Below, piece by piece: positions 16,737 to 24,667 of a stretch of DNA of 34,728 nt (the first letter of the stretch is position 1; every line of letters starts with the position of its first letter). Source of the DNA: Pontibacter aydingkolensis. Lineage in GTDB: Bacteria > Bacteroidota > Bacteroidia > Cytophagales > Hymenobacteraceae. The stretch spans positions 1-34,728 of the forward strand of contig NZ_JAHYXK010000029.1 in NCBI RefSeq assembly GCF_019443125.1. Reading direction: 5' to 3'. A program made the translations under genes and the position numbers. Under the pieces are notes generated by a model. It had not been told where the DNA came from, did no database searches, and saw only the letters and a list, made by a program, of their open reading frames with translations.

Positions 16737-18365
16737 CTAATCCAGATAATACCTCAGCAGCCAACCCTCGGCATCAAACTCTTTAGCAGGCAGGTCGTCG
16801 TTAATTTTTACAGACGTATGCTTGTCAACATGATAGGTGTTGCTGTAGGTAGAGTCTGTTATGTATACTTTCTTACCCAGCTTACTTTCTCCGGCGTCAA
16901 GCTTGTATGTATCAGCCCCGGCGCCTCCCCAGATCTGAATTTTAATATTTGGTGTAACAGTTCCTTTGATATAAAAGTGGTCATCGCCGTTAAGGCCGTA
17001 TAATTTAACTACCTTAGTTGTTGTGGAGTTTACGATTCGGCTACTAATCAATTGCTGCACTTCACCCTCTTTATCAGTTTTATAGATTTCCACTTTGATC
17101 TCATCCTCAGAAATTACCTTCACATTAAACTGTTCGTGCTTATCTGATCCTACAAGTACAACCTCTTTGGCAAGTACACCAAAATAACGACTGGAAATAC
17201 TATGCAGCTGGTCTCTTCTGTTTTTTAGCTTTTCCAAAGTTGTAGGGCCGGTTAATGCGTATATGTTTTCCGGCATAGCTCGCATGGCTTCTTCCAGCAC
17301 TTCATCTGTCAGGGAGGCATGTACGCTGTCAGTTACTTCTTTCCAATCCTGCCACTCCAGGTCTGCCAGTATAAGTTCGTCGAGGTTGCGGCCACTCAGG
17401 TTCAGTTTCTCTACCTGCTTCAGGTTTTTGCGGAATGTTTGGAAGTGGGGCTTAAAACCAAGGCGCTTGAAGAACCAGGGTATAAGGCCATCTTCAAATT
17501 TATAGTATGCATTATCGCGGTCGCGGGGTACTGCTTTGTAAGTATAAGCATTATTGCCATATTCAAACTCGGCCCATCGCCAGTTACCCTCGTGGCGACT
17601 CCAGTCACCAACCAGCATATCGAGCAGGCGGGCCCGCAGGTAAAACCGCGCATCAAACCGGGAGTCGTTATCGGTGAGGCGCTCTGTTATGGCCGAACGG
17701 GTACTTTTAACATTAGGCGCATATCCCAGCAGCGGGTTTTTTGACTGGTCTCCGTCTGGCCTGCGTTCTAATAATGCTAAAGTACCGCCAATACTATCGC
17801 GGTAGGCACCCAGGCGTGGGTCGTGCGGCACGTATACCAACTCTGGCTCTACATAGTAAATACCAATGGCTTTGGCCATGGGCGGTATGGTAAGGGCACC
17901 ATAGGGGTTAGTGGCAGAAGTAGCATCTCGTACAATATAGGCCAGGTAACTGCGCTGCATTTTCTCAGAGAAAATACTGGCCGGCTCTTTATCTACAGAT
18001 CGCACCACATACTCTATACCTTCAGGGTTTTGCATACGCATGTTAATAGTTTGCCGGCTGCCACCCATTTGCAAAGGGATTAAACCGCCTTTTGCCGTAC
18101 CAATATCCAGTACTTTTGCCTGCACCGGTGTTTTCCAGAGATCGCGGTAGTGGTCGCCGTAAAAAAAAGTATGAATCGGGCCTCTGTCGTAATGCTTTCC
18201 TGCGGCCAGTGTAATAGTGCTGTCGGTGTAGTTATGGGCATTGGCAGCAGCAGCAGGCGGTGCTGGTAGCTGCTGCACCGTATGTATAAACCGGTTACTG
18301 CAACCGCTGGCAATCAGCAGAAAGATCAGTGACGCGGCAATATGGTATATAAGGGTTTTATTCAT
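16737..18365 (-). CDS. Lipoprotein with CotH/Fam20-like kinase signature (paralog B, altered motif)
   Basis: A 542-residue lipoprotein: MNKTLIYHIAASLIFLLIAS then GC (lipid-accepting C22). It is a paralog of the gene just upstream, sharing KHYxRGxxHxxFxGxHYR, the NPYGALTIPPMAKAIGI block and a glycine-rich C-terminal part (LYGLNGDDHFYIKGTV, IWGGAGADTYKLD). The centre has DWSRHEGNWRW (254-264) then VPRDRDNAYYKFEDG (279-293). That spacing resembles the active site of CotH/Fam20 secretory kinases (DRH, then a metal-binding Asp-Asn), but the expected Asp256 is Ser here, so it may be inactive. The frame extends upstream to 18524; the lipobox decides the start at 18365. Second gene of a two-gene unit. 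Function unknown; the kinase link is inference. Confidence 0.8.
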   Translation of the reverse strand: MNKTLIYHIAASLIFLLIASGCSNRFIHTVQQLPAPPAAAANAHNYTDSTITLAAGKHYDRGPIHTFFYGDHYRDLWKTPVQAKVLDIGTAKGGLIPLQMGGSRQTINMRMQNPEGIEYVVRSVDKEPASIFSEKMQRSYLAYIVRDATSATNPYGALTIPPMAKAIGIYYVEPELVYVPHDPRLGAYRDSIGGTLALLERRPDGDQSKNPLLGYAPNVKSTRSAITERLTDNDSRFDARFYLRARLLDMLVGDWSRHEGNWRWAEFEYGNNAYTYKAVPRDRDNAYYKFEDGLIPWFFKRLGFKPHFQTFRKNLKQVEKLNLSGRNLDELILADLEWQDWKEVTDSVHASLTDEVLEEAMRAMPENIYALTGPTTLEKLKNRRDQLHSISSRYFGVLAKEVVLVGSDKHEQFNVKVISEDEIKVEIYKTDKEGEVQQLISSRIVNSTTTKVVKLYGLNGDDHFYIKGTVTPNIKIQIWGGAGADTYKLDAGESKLGKKVYITDSTYSNTYHVDKHTSVKINDDLPAKEFDAEGWLLRYYLD

Positions 18366-18423
18366 AGTTATTCGTGTAAGCTTAAAGTATGCCTGCCCGT
18401 AACATAAGCTGATATCGTGCCTA

Positions 18424-20016
18424 TCAGAAGCCTTCGCGGTCAAAGGCATGCAAGCGTACATCGTTTTTGCGCTTGTCTTTTGTAGTGGGGCCTGCTTCAA
18501 GTTCTGTTCCGCGTCTGGTGTCATAAACCCAGGTTTTCTTGCCCCCGTTTTTCACTTCTGATGTATCCTTGATCTCGTCCTCACCACGGCCTCCATAGAT
18601 CTTTATTTTTATACCCTGATTTACTTTGCCGCTTATGTCAAACTTGTCATCTTCGGCGAGGCCATGCAGGGTTATTAGTTTTGTTTCGGAGCGGTAGAAC
18701 GTACGGCGGTATATTACTTTATCATCCGATTCACGCCTCACGATCACTTCTGTCCTTTCGTCGTCCAGTCGATTTACTTCAAATTTATCCTCCAGATCTG
18801 TGCCTACTACCAAAACCTCTTTGGCCAGGAGCTCATAAAACTCATTAGCAGCTTCGGGTAGTTTGTTACGCCGGCTTATCAGCTTTCTTTTTGTGGTTTC
18901 GCCTACCAGTTTATAAACAGAGTCCGGAAACTGCTGCACGGCCTTTTCTATTACATCATCGGTGATGGACTGCTGCAGTTCACGGGCCAGTGAATCGAAC
19001 TGCGCGCGTGTTACCTGGCTCAGTGCCCTTTCGTCTATAAACCTGGAGTTGATCATCAGCGCATACACATCGTTATACTCATCGTCAAAAGACTTGAACT
19101 TGCGTATAGCCCAGCTTCTGCTGAATATCCAGGGAATGATGCCGTCCTGAAACCTGTAGAATACATTGTCGCGGTCTTTTGGTATTGGGCGGTAAATGTT
19201 TTCGCCTTTCTTCTCATACTTTGCCCATTCCCACTGGCCCTCGTGCCTATCCCAGTCGTGTACCAGTATATCGAATAAGCGGGCTTTTGCAAATGCCAGT
19301 TGGTCTATAAAGTGATCATCATCCTCGTAGCGGTTTTTAAGCACTTTGCCAGAACTTACAATATCGGTTGCATTACCCAGCGCCGGCGTTATGGCGCGGT
19401 CGTCGTTATACTTTTCTTCAATAGCAAAAAGCCTGTCGCTAAATTCCTCTTCGTGCTCACCAAATCCATTGGCATTTGGCCGTACATACACCAGTTCGGG
19501 AGTGGCATGTGGTATACCGGCTGCTTTGGCCATAGGCGGTAATGCCAAGGCTCCATAAGGGTTTATGGCTGATATCTGATCGCGCAGGATGTTAAGCACA
19601 AAGGTGTTGCGCCAGAATTTTGGCAACACTTCTTTCGGGTCTTTATCCAGGGAGCGCAGGGCATAGGTAAAGCCTTCTTTGTCTACAAGCGTAAGGCTGG
19701 TAGTCTGGAAACCTCCTCCCAGCTTTTCTATCTCCAGACCTCCTTTTGTAGTATCCATATCAAACACAGGCACTTTAACCGGCGCATTCCAGACGGGCCG
19801 GTAATGGGTGCCCCAGAAAATGCGGTGCAGAAAACCTCTTTTATAATGCTTGCCTGCTTTTACAACAACAGAGTCAACAGCTTCCGGATCCAGTTCAAGT
19901 TTCTGGCGTACTTCAGGGTTTACCAGCGGAGTTTTGGCAAAGAAGTTTTTGCGCACGCACCCTGTAGCGAGCAGTACAGCCATTAAAAGTATAAAATGCC
20001 CCAGGCGTATATTCAT
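18424..20016 (-). CDS. Lipoprotein with CotH/Fam20-like kinase signature (paralog A)
   Basis: A 530-residue lipoprotein with a clean lipobox (LLATGC, C20). After a short linker comes KHYKRGFLHRIFWGTHYR, the block NPYGALALPPMAKAAGIPHA, and then ARLFDILVHDWDRHEGQW (DWDRH at 254-258) followed by PIPKDRDNVFYRFQDG (277-292). The order hydrophobic helix-DWDRH-about 20 residues-xPxDxDNxxY recalls CotH, HipA and Fam20-type kinases, in which these are catalytic and metal residues. The C-terminal part has GLAEDDKFDISGKV and YGGRGEDEIKD, a likely beta region. As I recall, the same central block also occurs in larger Bacteroidota outer-membrane proteins fused to phosphoesterase or barrel domains; here it stands alone. 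58 bases separate it from paralog B. Substrate unknown. Confidence 0.82.
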   Translation of the reverse strand: MNIRLGHFILLMAVLLATGCVRKNFFAKTPLVNPEVRQKLELDPEAVDSVVVKAGKHYKRGFLHRIFWGTHYRPVWNAPVKVPVFDMDTTKGGLEIEKLGGGFQTTSLTLVDKEGFTYALRSLDKDPKEVLPKFWRNTFVLNILRDQISAINPYGALALPPMAKAAGIPHATPELVYVRPNANGFGEHEEEFSDRLFAIEEKYNDDRAITPALGNATDIVSSGKVLKNRYEDDDHFIDQLAFAKARLFDILVHDWDRHEGQWEWAKYEKKGENIYRPIPKDRDNVFYRFQDGIIPWIFSRSWAIRKFKSFDDEYNDVYALMINSRFIDERALSQVTRAQFDSLARELQQSITDDVIEKAVQQFPDSVYKLVGETTKRKLISRRNKLPEAANEFYELLAKEVLVVGTDLEDKFEVNRLDDERTEVIVRRESDDKVIYRRTFYRSETKLITLHGLAEDDKFDISGKVNQGIKIKIYGGRGEDEIKDTSEVKNGGKKTWVYDTRRGTELEAGPTTKDKRKNDVRLHAFDREGF

Positions 20017-20488
20017 ATTATATTATGTATTCCAATTGCTAGCCCTATCTAACGTATTTTATTTATAATGTTTTCATGTGAATGGCTACAAGCTTTAAGG
20101 GAAAAGTATAAATAGCTGTGTAAGGGTAGTGTAACTATAGAATGAAGCATACCTACGGTGCAGCTTCTTGTTTTGGTAAACTTGGAAGAGTGCTGTCAAT
20201 AGTGTAATAGCATCAGGATTTAAAAAGGAAAAGGCCTGCGTTGGTGCGCGCTTGCAGTTCATGTCATGTATCACAACTTTTCCGGAATGGGCGATAAACC
20301 AGAAGCATTGTCTCTATAAGTGCAGGGGTGTTTCATGCTAATCATTTGCCTTTGGGGCAGTGGCTTTCGGAATGTGCGTTTCTGGCCGCTTTAATTTTTT
20401 TCCATGGGGCACAGGTGGCGGGATGCCACCAGATAGCTCAGAAATCCTTGACCAGTGCGTTTCTACGTTGTTCGTAGCCACCTTAAAC
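20017..20488. other. Intergenic region upstream of the lipoprotein pair, no gene seen
   Basis: About 470 bases. It should hold the promoter of the minus-strand lipoprotein genes and the end of the typA transcript. A GGTGGCGGGATGCCACC hairpin lies near 20415-20431 and one AGTATAA word near 20106. An open frame on the plus strand from 20360 runs into typA and is not believable. No RNA gene is recognised. Confidence 0.35.
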
Positions 20489-20525
20489 AAAAAGCCCCGA
20501 CCAGATATACCGGTCGGGGCTTTTT
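20489..20525 (-). terminator. Rho-independent terminator of typA
   Basis: AAAAAGCCCCGACC (20489-20502) and GGTCGGGGCTTTTT (20512-20525) form a perfect 14-bp stem. The palindromic stretch TATACTTTAAAGTATA lies between it and the typA stop. Confidence 0.9.
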
Positions 20526-20542
20526 ATACTTTAAAGTATAGC

Positions 20543-22354
20543 TTAAGCTACTTCTTCTTTATTACGCATGCGGTTACGCTCATTCTCGTCTAAATAGATC
20601 TTGCGCATACGCAGGCTCTTAGGCGTTACCTCCAGGTACTCATCCTTCTGGATATATTCCATGGCTTCTTCCAGAGAGAAGTTCTTGGCCGGAGCGATCT
20701 TGGTGTTGTCATCAGAACCGGAAGCACGCATGTTTGTCAGCTTCTTACCTTTCTGGATGTTCACTGTGATATCGTTCTGGCGGTTGTGCTCACCGATTAC
20801 CTGACCCATGTACACGTCGATACCCGGATCAACGAAGAACACGCCTCTGTCCTGAAGTTTATCGATAGAGTAAGCAGTACCAGGACCAGTTTCCATAGAG
20901 ATGATAGAACCGTTGTTACGCCCAGGTATGTTGCCTTTGTATGGCTCGTAGCTCTGGAAACGGTGGTTCATGATGGCCTCACCGGCTGTTGCAGTCAGTA
21001 CGTTGTTACGCAGGCCAATCAAGCCACGCGCCGGAATATTGAACTCCAGGTGCTGCAGGTCCCCCTTAGGCTCCATGATAGTAAGTTCACCTTTACGCTG
21101 CGTTACAAGCTCAATTACTTTACCAGCTGTTTCTTCCGGAACGTCAACTACCAGGTGCTCGATTGGCTCGTGGCGCTGGCCGTCAATTTCTTTATAGATT
21201 ACCTGTGGCTGACCTACCTGAAGCTCATACCCCTCACGGCGCATGGTTTCGATAAGTACAGACAAGTGCAGGATACCACGACCGAATACTAAGAAAGTAT
21301 CTTCACGGTCAGTTTCCTGTACGCGCAGGGCCAGGTTTTTCTCAGTTTCTTTGAACAGACGATCACGCAGGTGACGTGATGTTACGAACTTACCCTCTTT
21401 ACCGAAGAAAGGAGAGTTGTTGATCGTAAACAACATGTTCATCGTTGGCTCGTCGATAGAGATACGCTGAAGTGGCTCCGGATTCTCCGCATCAGCAATA
21501 GTATCGCCAATGTCGAAACCTTCGATACCTGTTACAGCGCAAATTTCGCCGGCAGATACTTCCTGAACTGTTTTCTTGCCAAGGCCTTCAAATATCTGAA
21601 GTTCTTTGATCTTTCCTTTTTTGATAGTACCGTCTGCTTTGCAAAGCGCGATCGGCATACCTTCTTTTAATGTTCCACGGTGAACGCGACCAATCGCGAT
21701 ACGGCCCACAAAAGAAGAATAGTCAAGCGACGTGATCTGCATCTGCGGCGTACCTTCACGGTAAGGAGCAGGAGGGATCACATCAATAATAGCATCCAGT
21801 AATGGTGTGATGTTGTCGGTTGGCTGCATCCAGTCGGTGCTCATCCAGCCCTGCTTAGAAGAACCGTAAAGCGTTACGAAGTCCAGCTGGTCTTCGGTAG
21901 CATCCAGGTTAAACATCAGGTCGAACACCTGCTCGTGCACCTCATCAGGTCGGCAGTTTTCTTTATCTACTTTGTTTACAACCACAATCGGCTTCAGGCC
22001 AAGCTGAATAGCTTTACCAAGTACGAAACGTGTCTGTGGCATGGCGCCTTCAAAGGCATCTACTAAAAGCAGTACACCATCAGCCATCTTAAGTACACGC
22101 TCTACCTCACCACCGAAGTCGGCGTGACCAGGCGTGTCTATGATGTTGATCTTAACGTCTTTGTAACGAACCGACACGTTCTTAGAAACGATCGTGATAC
22201 CACGCTCGCGCTCCAGGTCGTTGTTGTCCAGTATAAGGTCGTCAAACTGCTGGTGCTCTGCGAATAGCTTAGAAGCATGGATGATCTTGTCCACGAGCGT
22301 TGTTTTGCCGTGGTCTACGTGTGCGATGATCGCAATATTTCGAATATTTTGCAT
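20543..22354 (-). CDS. typA: Ribosome-binding GTPase TypA/BipA
   Basis: A 603-residue translational GTPase related to EF-G and LepA that helps ribosome assembly and stress adaptation. The G1 loop is AHVDHGKTT (11-19), the switch segment LERERGITI, G3 DTPGHADFGGEVERV, G4 NKVDKENCRPDEV. Family-specific blocks are SSKQGWMSTDW and the C-terminal part (PARGLIGLRNNVLTATAGEA, SIDKLQDRGVFFVDPG, then GEHNRQNDITVN). Length equals that of E. coli BipA. The gene has its own terminator and a TACCTTTG -7 box 21 bases upstream, so it is monocistronic. Only one AGTATAA-type word lies in it. Confidence 0.97.
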   Translation of the reverse strand: MQNIRNIAIIAHVDHGKTTLVDKIIHASKLFAEHQQFDDLILDNNDLERERGITIVSKNVSVRYKDVKINIIDTPGHADFGGEVERVLKMADGVLLLVDAFEGAMPQTRFVLGKAIQLGLKPIVVVNKVDKENCRPDEVHEQVFDLMFNLDATEDQLDFVTLYGSSKQGWMSTDWMQPTDNITPLLDAIIDVIPPAPYREGTPQMQITSLDYSSFVGRIAIGRVHRGTLKEGMPIALCKADGTIKKGKIKELQIFEGLGKKTVQEVSAGEICAVTGIEGFDIGDTIADAENPEPLQRISIDEPTMNMLFTINNSPFFGKEGKFVTSRHLRDRLFKETEKNLALRVQETDREDTFLVFGRGILHLSVLIETMRREGYELQVGQPQVIYKEIDGQRHEPIEHLVVDVPEETAGKVIELVTQRKGELTIMEPKGDLQHLEFNIPARGLIGLRNNVLTATAGEAIMNHRFQSYEPYKGNIPGRNNGSIISMETGPGTAYSIDKLQDRGVFFVDPGIDVYMGQVIGEHNRQNDITVNIQKGKKLTNMRASGSDDNTKIAPAKNFSLEEAMEYIQKDEYLEVTPKSLRMRKIYLDENERNRMRNKEEVA

Positions 22355-22374
22355 TGAATAGGTTTTTCGAGCCG

Positions 22375-22382
22375 CAAAGGTA
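22375..22382 (-). promoter_or_regulatory. -7 promoter element of typA
   Basis: Reverse strand TACCTTTG (plus CAAAGGTA) matches TAnnTTTG, with a leader of about 15 bases to the ATG. Confidence 0.5.
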
Positions 22383-22568
22383 CAAAAAAGGCTTCAGACT
22401 TTTAGTAGTTCGCTCGAAATAAACAGGTTATGATACTATTAATTTTAATTAACCGGCATTTTTACCGGCTTATGGGCAAACACAGACAGCTTATACTTTG
22501 TTTCATAAGCACTTAAGAATTTTAATATCGGTTAAAGCCAAGTAGGAAGTATGGCCGTAAGTATACCT

Positions 22569-23120
22569 ATGAAAGTAATCTATTTTATTCCATTGGTTGT
22601 CTTGCTCAGCCAGGCTGCCTGCACCCAGCAAGACAAAACCACAGACCTTGATTATACCACAGCCACTAGTGGGCAGGAGCCACTGCCAGACTATGTGCGC
22701 CAGGCACTTAACAGCGAAACCCTGGAAGATACAGTGATGCACACAGAAGAGGAATGGGGTAAACTACTAACAAAGGAGGAGTACTATGTACTACGCGAAG
22801 ATGGCACCGAACGTGCTTTCGATAATGAGTACAACGATAACAAGAAGGAGGGTATTTACTATTGCGCTGCCTGCCACAACCCCATGTTTACTTCCAACAC
22901 CAAGTTTGATTCCGGCACCGGCTGGCCAAGTTTTTACGCGCCTATTTCTATAGAGCGGGTAAAGGAAGTAGAAGACAGGACAATGGGTATGGTACGAACC
23001 GAGGTAGAGTGCGCACGGTGCGGCTCTCATATCGGACACGTTTTTCCAGATGGACCTGAGCCCACAGGCCTGCGCTACTGCCTTAATTCCGTGGCCCTAG
23101 ATTTTGAGGAACGTAAGTAA
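22569..23120 (+). CDS. msrB: Peptide-methionine (R)-S-oxide reductase MsrB, exported
   Basis: 183 residues from the chosen ATG (an in-frame ATG 18 bases earlier is possible). N-terminal signal MKVIYFIPLVVLLSQAAC suggests export, perhaps as a lipoprotein on C18 although the lipobox is imperfect. The MsrB domain follows: two zinc CxxC pairs (YYCAAC and VECARC), FDSGTGWPSFYAPI, and the catalytic cysteine in LRYCLNSVALDF. It reduces the R-epimer of methionine sulfoxide and, being exported, would repair oxidised envelope proteins. No msrA is adjacent or fused. It is followed by a repeat composite, and no terminator is seen apart from those palindromes. Confidence 0.93.
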   Translation: MKVIYFIPLVVLLSQAACTQQDKTTDLDYTTATSGQEPLPDYVRQALNSETLEDTVMHTEEEWGKLLTKEEYYVLREDGTERAFDNEYNDNKKEGIYYCAACHNPMFTSNTKFDSGTGWPSFYAPISIERVKEVEDRTMGMVRTEVECARCGSHIGHVFPDGPEPTGLRYCLNSVALDFEERK

Positions 23121-23155
23121 GGTGAGTTGTTAGTTAGTAGTTGCTGGTGAATGAA

Positions 23156-23177
23156 GAGACGCAATATTTTGCGTCTT
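23156..23177 (+). repeat. REP palindrome copy 1
   Basis: Core AGACGCAATATTTTGCGTCT at 23157-23176; 8-bp perfect stem AGACGCAA/TTGCGTCT with a four-base loop. Taken as the forward consensus. Confidence 0.85.
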
Positions 23178-23350
23178 GACTGCTACAGGGCAGTGCCTTT
23201 TAAAATTCGCAATAGCAGACATCTCTAAGTATAAAGTATGGCGCACGCAAGTCTGACCTGTCCCGGAGCATTTAGGGGAGACTTTCCTACATTGCAAGTC
23301 ACGCTTTCGCTTAAGACTTACGCTAGGTCAGGTTTATTACTGTAGCAGCC

Positions 23351-23372
23351 AAGACGCAAAATATTGCGTCTC
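23351..23372 (-). repeat. REP palindrome copy 2
   Basis: Core AGACGCAAAATATTGCGTCT, the exact reverse complement of copy 1, facing it at a distance of 175 bases. Confidence 0.85.
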
Positions 23373-23475
23373 TACAAAACACGATCAACGAACAACGGTC
23401 AACCAATAACCAATAACTACTAACTAACCACCATTCTCCGTCGTACTAAACTCTAAACCTAAAAAGTAAAAAAAG

Positions 23476-23739
23476 ATGGTAGAACTACATTCCGACGCTG
23501 ATAATATTGAGAACACGGCCCAGTGCATCATGGATGCTTTTAAATCCATGAACATAAACGAGGGAGAAACGCTGCAATACCAGGAACTGTACCCATACTT
23601 GCAGGAGCGTTATCCGCATTATAAAGATGTGCAGAAAGAGGCAGAGCAGCATTTGTCTAAAGCGGGCTTTGTGAACCCTGCGCCGGACGGCCTGATGCTG
23701 ACCCAAGTTGGTGCTGCAAACCTTTACAAGAACAGCTAA
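23476..23739 (+). CDS. Small cytosolic protein, unknown function
   Basis: An 87-residue soluble protein (MVELHSDADNIENTAQCIMD start). Two helices (IENTAQCIMDAFKSMNI, LQYQELYPYLQERYPHYKDV) are followed by EAEQHLSKAGFVNPAPDGLM and a short LTQVGAANLYKNS end, which could be a small winged-helix-like fold, but no family is recognised. Start chosen at the first ATG after AAAAAAAG. It has a terminator right behind it and an unrelated lipoprotein gene further on. Codon use is like that of the neighbours. Confidence 0.6.
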   Translation: MVELHSDADNIENTAQCIMDAFKSMNINEGETLQYQELYPYLQERYPHYKDVQKEAEQHLSKAGFVNPAPDGLMLTQVGAANLYKNS

Positions 23740-23766
23740 GATATCCCAGGTTAACGCTAAGTTGGG

Positions 23767-23811
23767 GCAAAGGCGACTGGTTACTTATTACTTGTCGCCT
23801 TTGCTGCTTTT
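23767..23811 (+). terminator. Rho-independent terminator after the 23476-23739 gene
   Basis: GCAAAGGCGAC (23767-23777) and GTCGCCTTTGC (23794-23804) form a perfect 11-bp stem, followed by TGCTTTT. Confidence 0.8.
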
Positions 23812-23902
23812 AATTATTATACTTTGTTTAACTCTTGTTATAGCACGTATATACTTATAAGTCAAAAGTATAAGTGTAGTTAAAAGTATAATAGCTGGAA
23901 TA

Positions 23903-24247
23903 ATGAAGACAAACATAAAATATATAACAGGCGCCCTGGTACTGAGTATAGCAAGCTGCACATCGCTATCGGAGGGGCAGCAGAACCTGCCACCCGGTGC
24001 AGTTACAGAGCGAAGAGTGCACTATACCCGGGACATAGATATGAACCTGAGAGAGCGGATGGACGAACAGGCCAGCGAGATAAACCGCAAACGAAACATA
24101 GAAGAGTTTGACAGAAACGGCCCTGCCACTACACCACCTGCGCTACGGCCCCAAATGCTGCCTATTTCACCTGTAGACTCTACCAGGCACAATATTTACT
24201 GGCCCATCAGGCCTGTTATAAGGCCTATCCGGGTAAACCAGAATTAA
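23903..24247 (+). CDS. Small lipoprotein, unknown function
   Basis: A 114-residue lipoprotein. MKTNIKYITGALVLSIASCT has a good lipobox (IASC, C19). The mature part is polar, with a charged helical section (DMNLRERMDEQASEINRKRN) and a proline-rich C-terminus (PATTPPALRPQMLPISPVDS, then WPIRPVIRPIRV). No family recognised. Two AGTATAA words lie just before its start (near 23867 and 23886). It is convergent with the small acidic protein gene, sharing one terminator. Confidence 0.65.
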   Translation: MKTNIKYITGALVLSIASCTSLSEGQQNLPPGAVTERRVHYTRDIDMNLRERMDEQASEINRKRNIEEFDRNGPATTPPALRPQMLPISPVDSTRHNIYWPIRPVIRPIRVNQN

Positions 24248-24253
24248 CAATAG

Positions 24254-24296
24254 CAAAAAAACGCCCCGTCATTTAAGTATGAACGGGGCATTTTTT
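24254..24296. terminator. Bidirectional terminator between small convergent genes
   Basis: GCCCCGT (24263-24269) and ACGGGGC (24283-24289) with A's before and T's after serve both directions. Confidence 0.8.
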
Positions 24297-24304
24297 AGTG
24301 GTGC

Positions 24305-24529
24305 TTATTTCTTTTTCTTTTGTTTTTCCTCGACCTCTTCCACGGGCTCGTCTCCTACATGCAGTTCATCCGGCTCCAGGTCAACGTATACTTCGTTTTC
24401 TTTGGGTGTGTTAAGCGACTCACGGTCTGCTTCTCTGGGTGCTGGGTTTTTGTCTATATTTTTTCTTGGCGCGCCTTCACCCAGTTTGTCTGCGTCGTTT
24501 GTAGTGCGAAAGTTATCTTTATTCTTCAT
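24305..24529 (-). CDS. Small highly charged protein, unknown function
   Basis: A 74-residue hydrophilic protein without hydrophobic core (start MKNKDNFRTTNDADKLGEGA). It has a basic first half (PRKNIDKNPAPREADRESL), an acidic part (VYVDLEPDELHVGDEPVEEV) and a lysine tail (EEKQKKKK). It is probably disordered. Belief in the gene rests on a good ATG, amino-acid make-up and a terminator; the opposite-strand frame would be a cysteine/phenylalanine-rich nonsense protein. TATACTTTG on the coding strand lies directly before the start. Confidence 0.55.
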   Translation of the reverse strand: MKNKDNFRTTNDADKLGEGAPRKNIDKNPAPREADRESLNTPKENEVYVDLEPDELHVGDEPVEEVEEKQKKKK

Positions 24530-24642
24530 CTCAAAGTATAGGTAAGGTGATGCTTTGTCTTACGCAAAAAATGCGATTAGGTCAGAGAGATTACAGATTT
24601 TACCATTTGCCAGTTAAGCGCGGTGCAATCGCGCTGTATTTG

Positions 24643-24650
24643 TATATTTG
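24643..24650 (+). promoter_or_regulatory. -7 promoter element of metG
   Basis: TATATTTG matches TAnnTTTG, 17 bases before the metG ATG at 24668; this also argues against the longer start at 24623. Confidence 0.45.
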
Positions 24651-24667
24651 CATCTTTAAGAAGAAAC

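Larger units (their letters stand above)
23121..23432. repeat. Inverted composite repeat flanked by two REP palindromes
   Basis: The left arm (from 23156) and the right arm (ending 23372) are 33-base inverted copies differing at one position, each containing one REP palindrome plus an inner tail (CTGCTACAG at one side, CTGTAGCAG at the other). Outer flanks also pair: TTAGTTAGTAGTT (23130-23142) with AACTACTAACTAA (23415-23427). The inner 160 bases hold no gene. Overall it looks like a small non-autonomous element or a REP pair. Confidence 0.7.

Noticed and set aside
20360..20593. Plus-strand open frame upstream of and into typA
   Set aside because: It crosses the typA terminator and overlaps the typA 3' end on the other strand; its amino-acid pattern is not protein-like.
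24279..24545. Plus-strand Ser/Phe-rich open frame opposite the small charged protein
   Set aside because: Runs of S, F and C are the mirror of the Lys/Glu-rich gene on the minus strand and it starts within a terminator.
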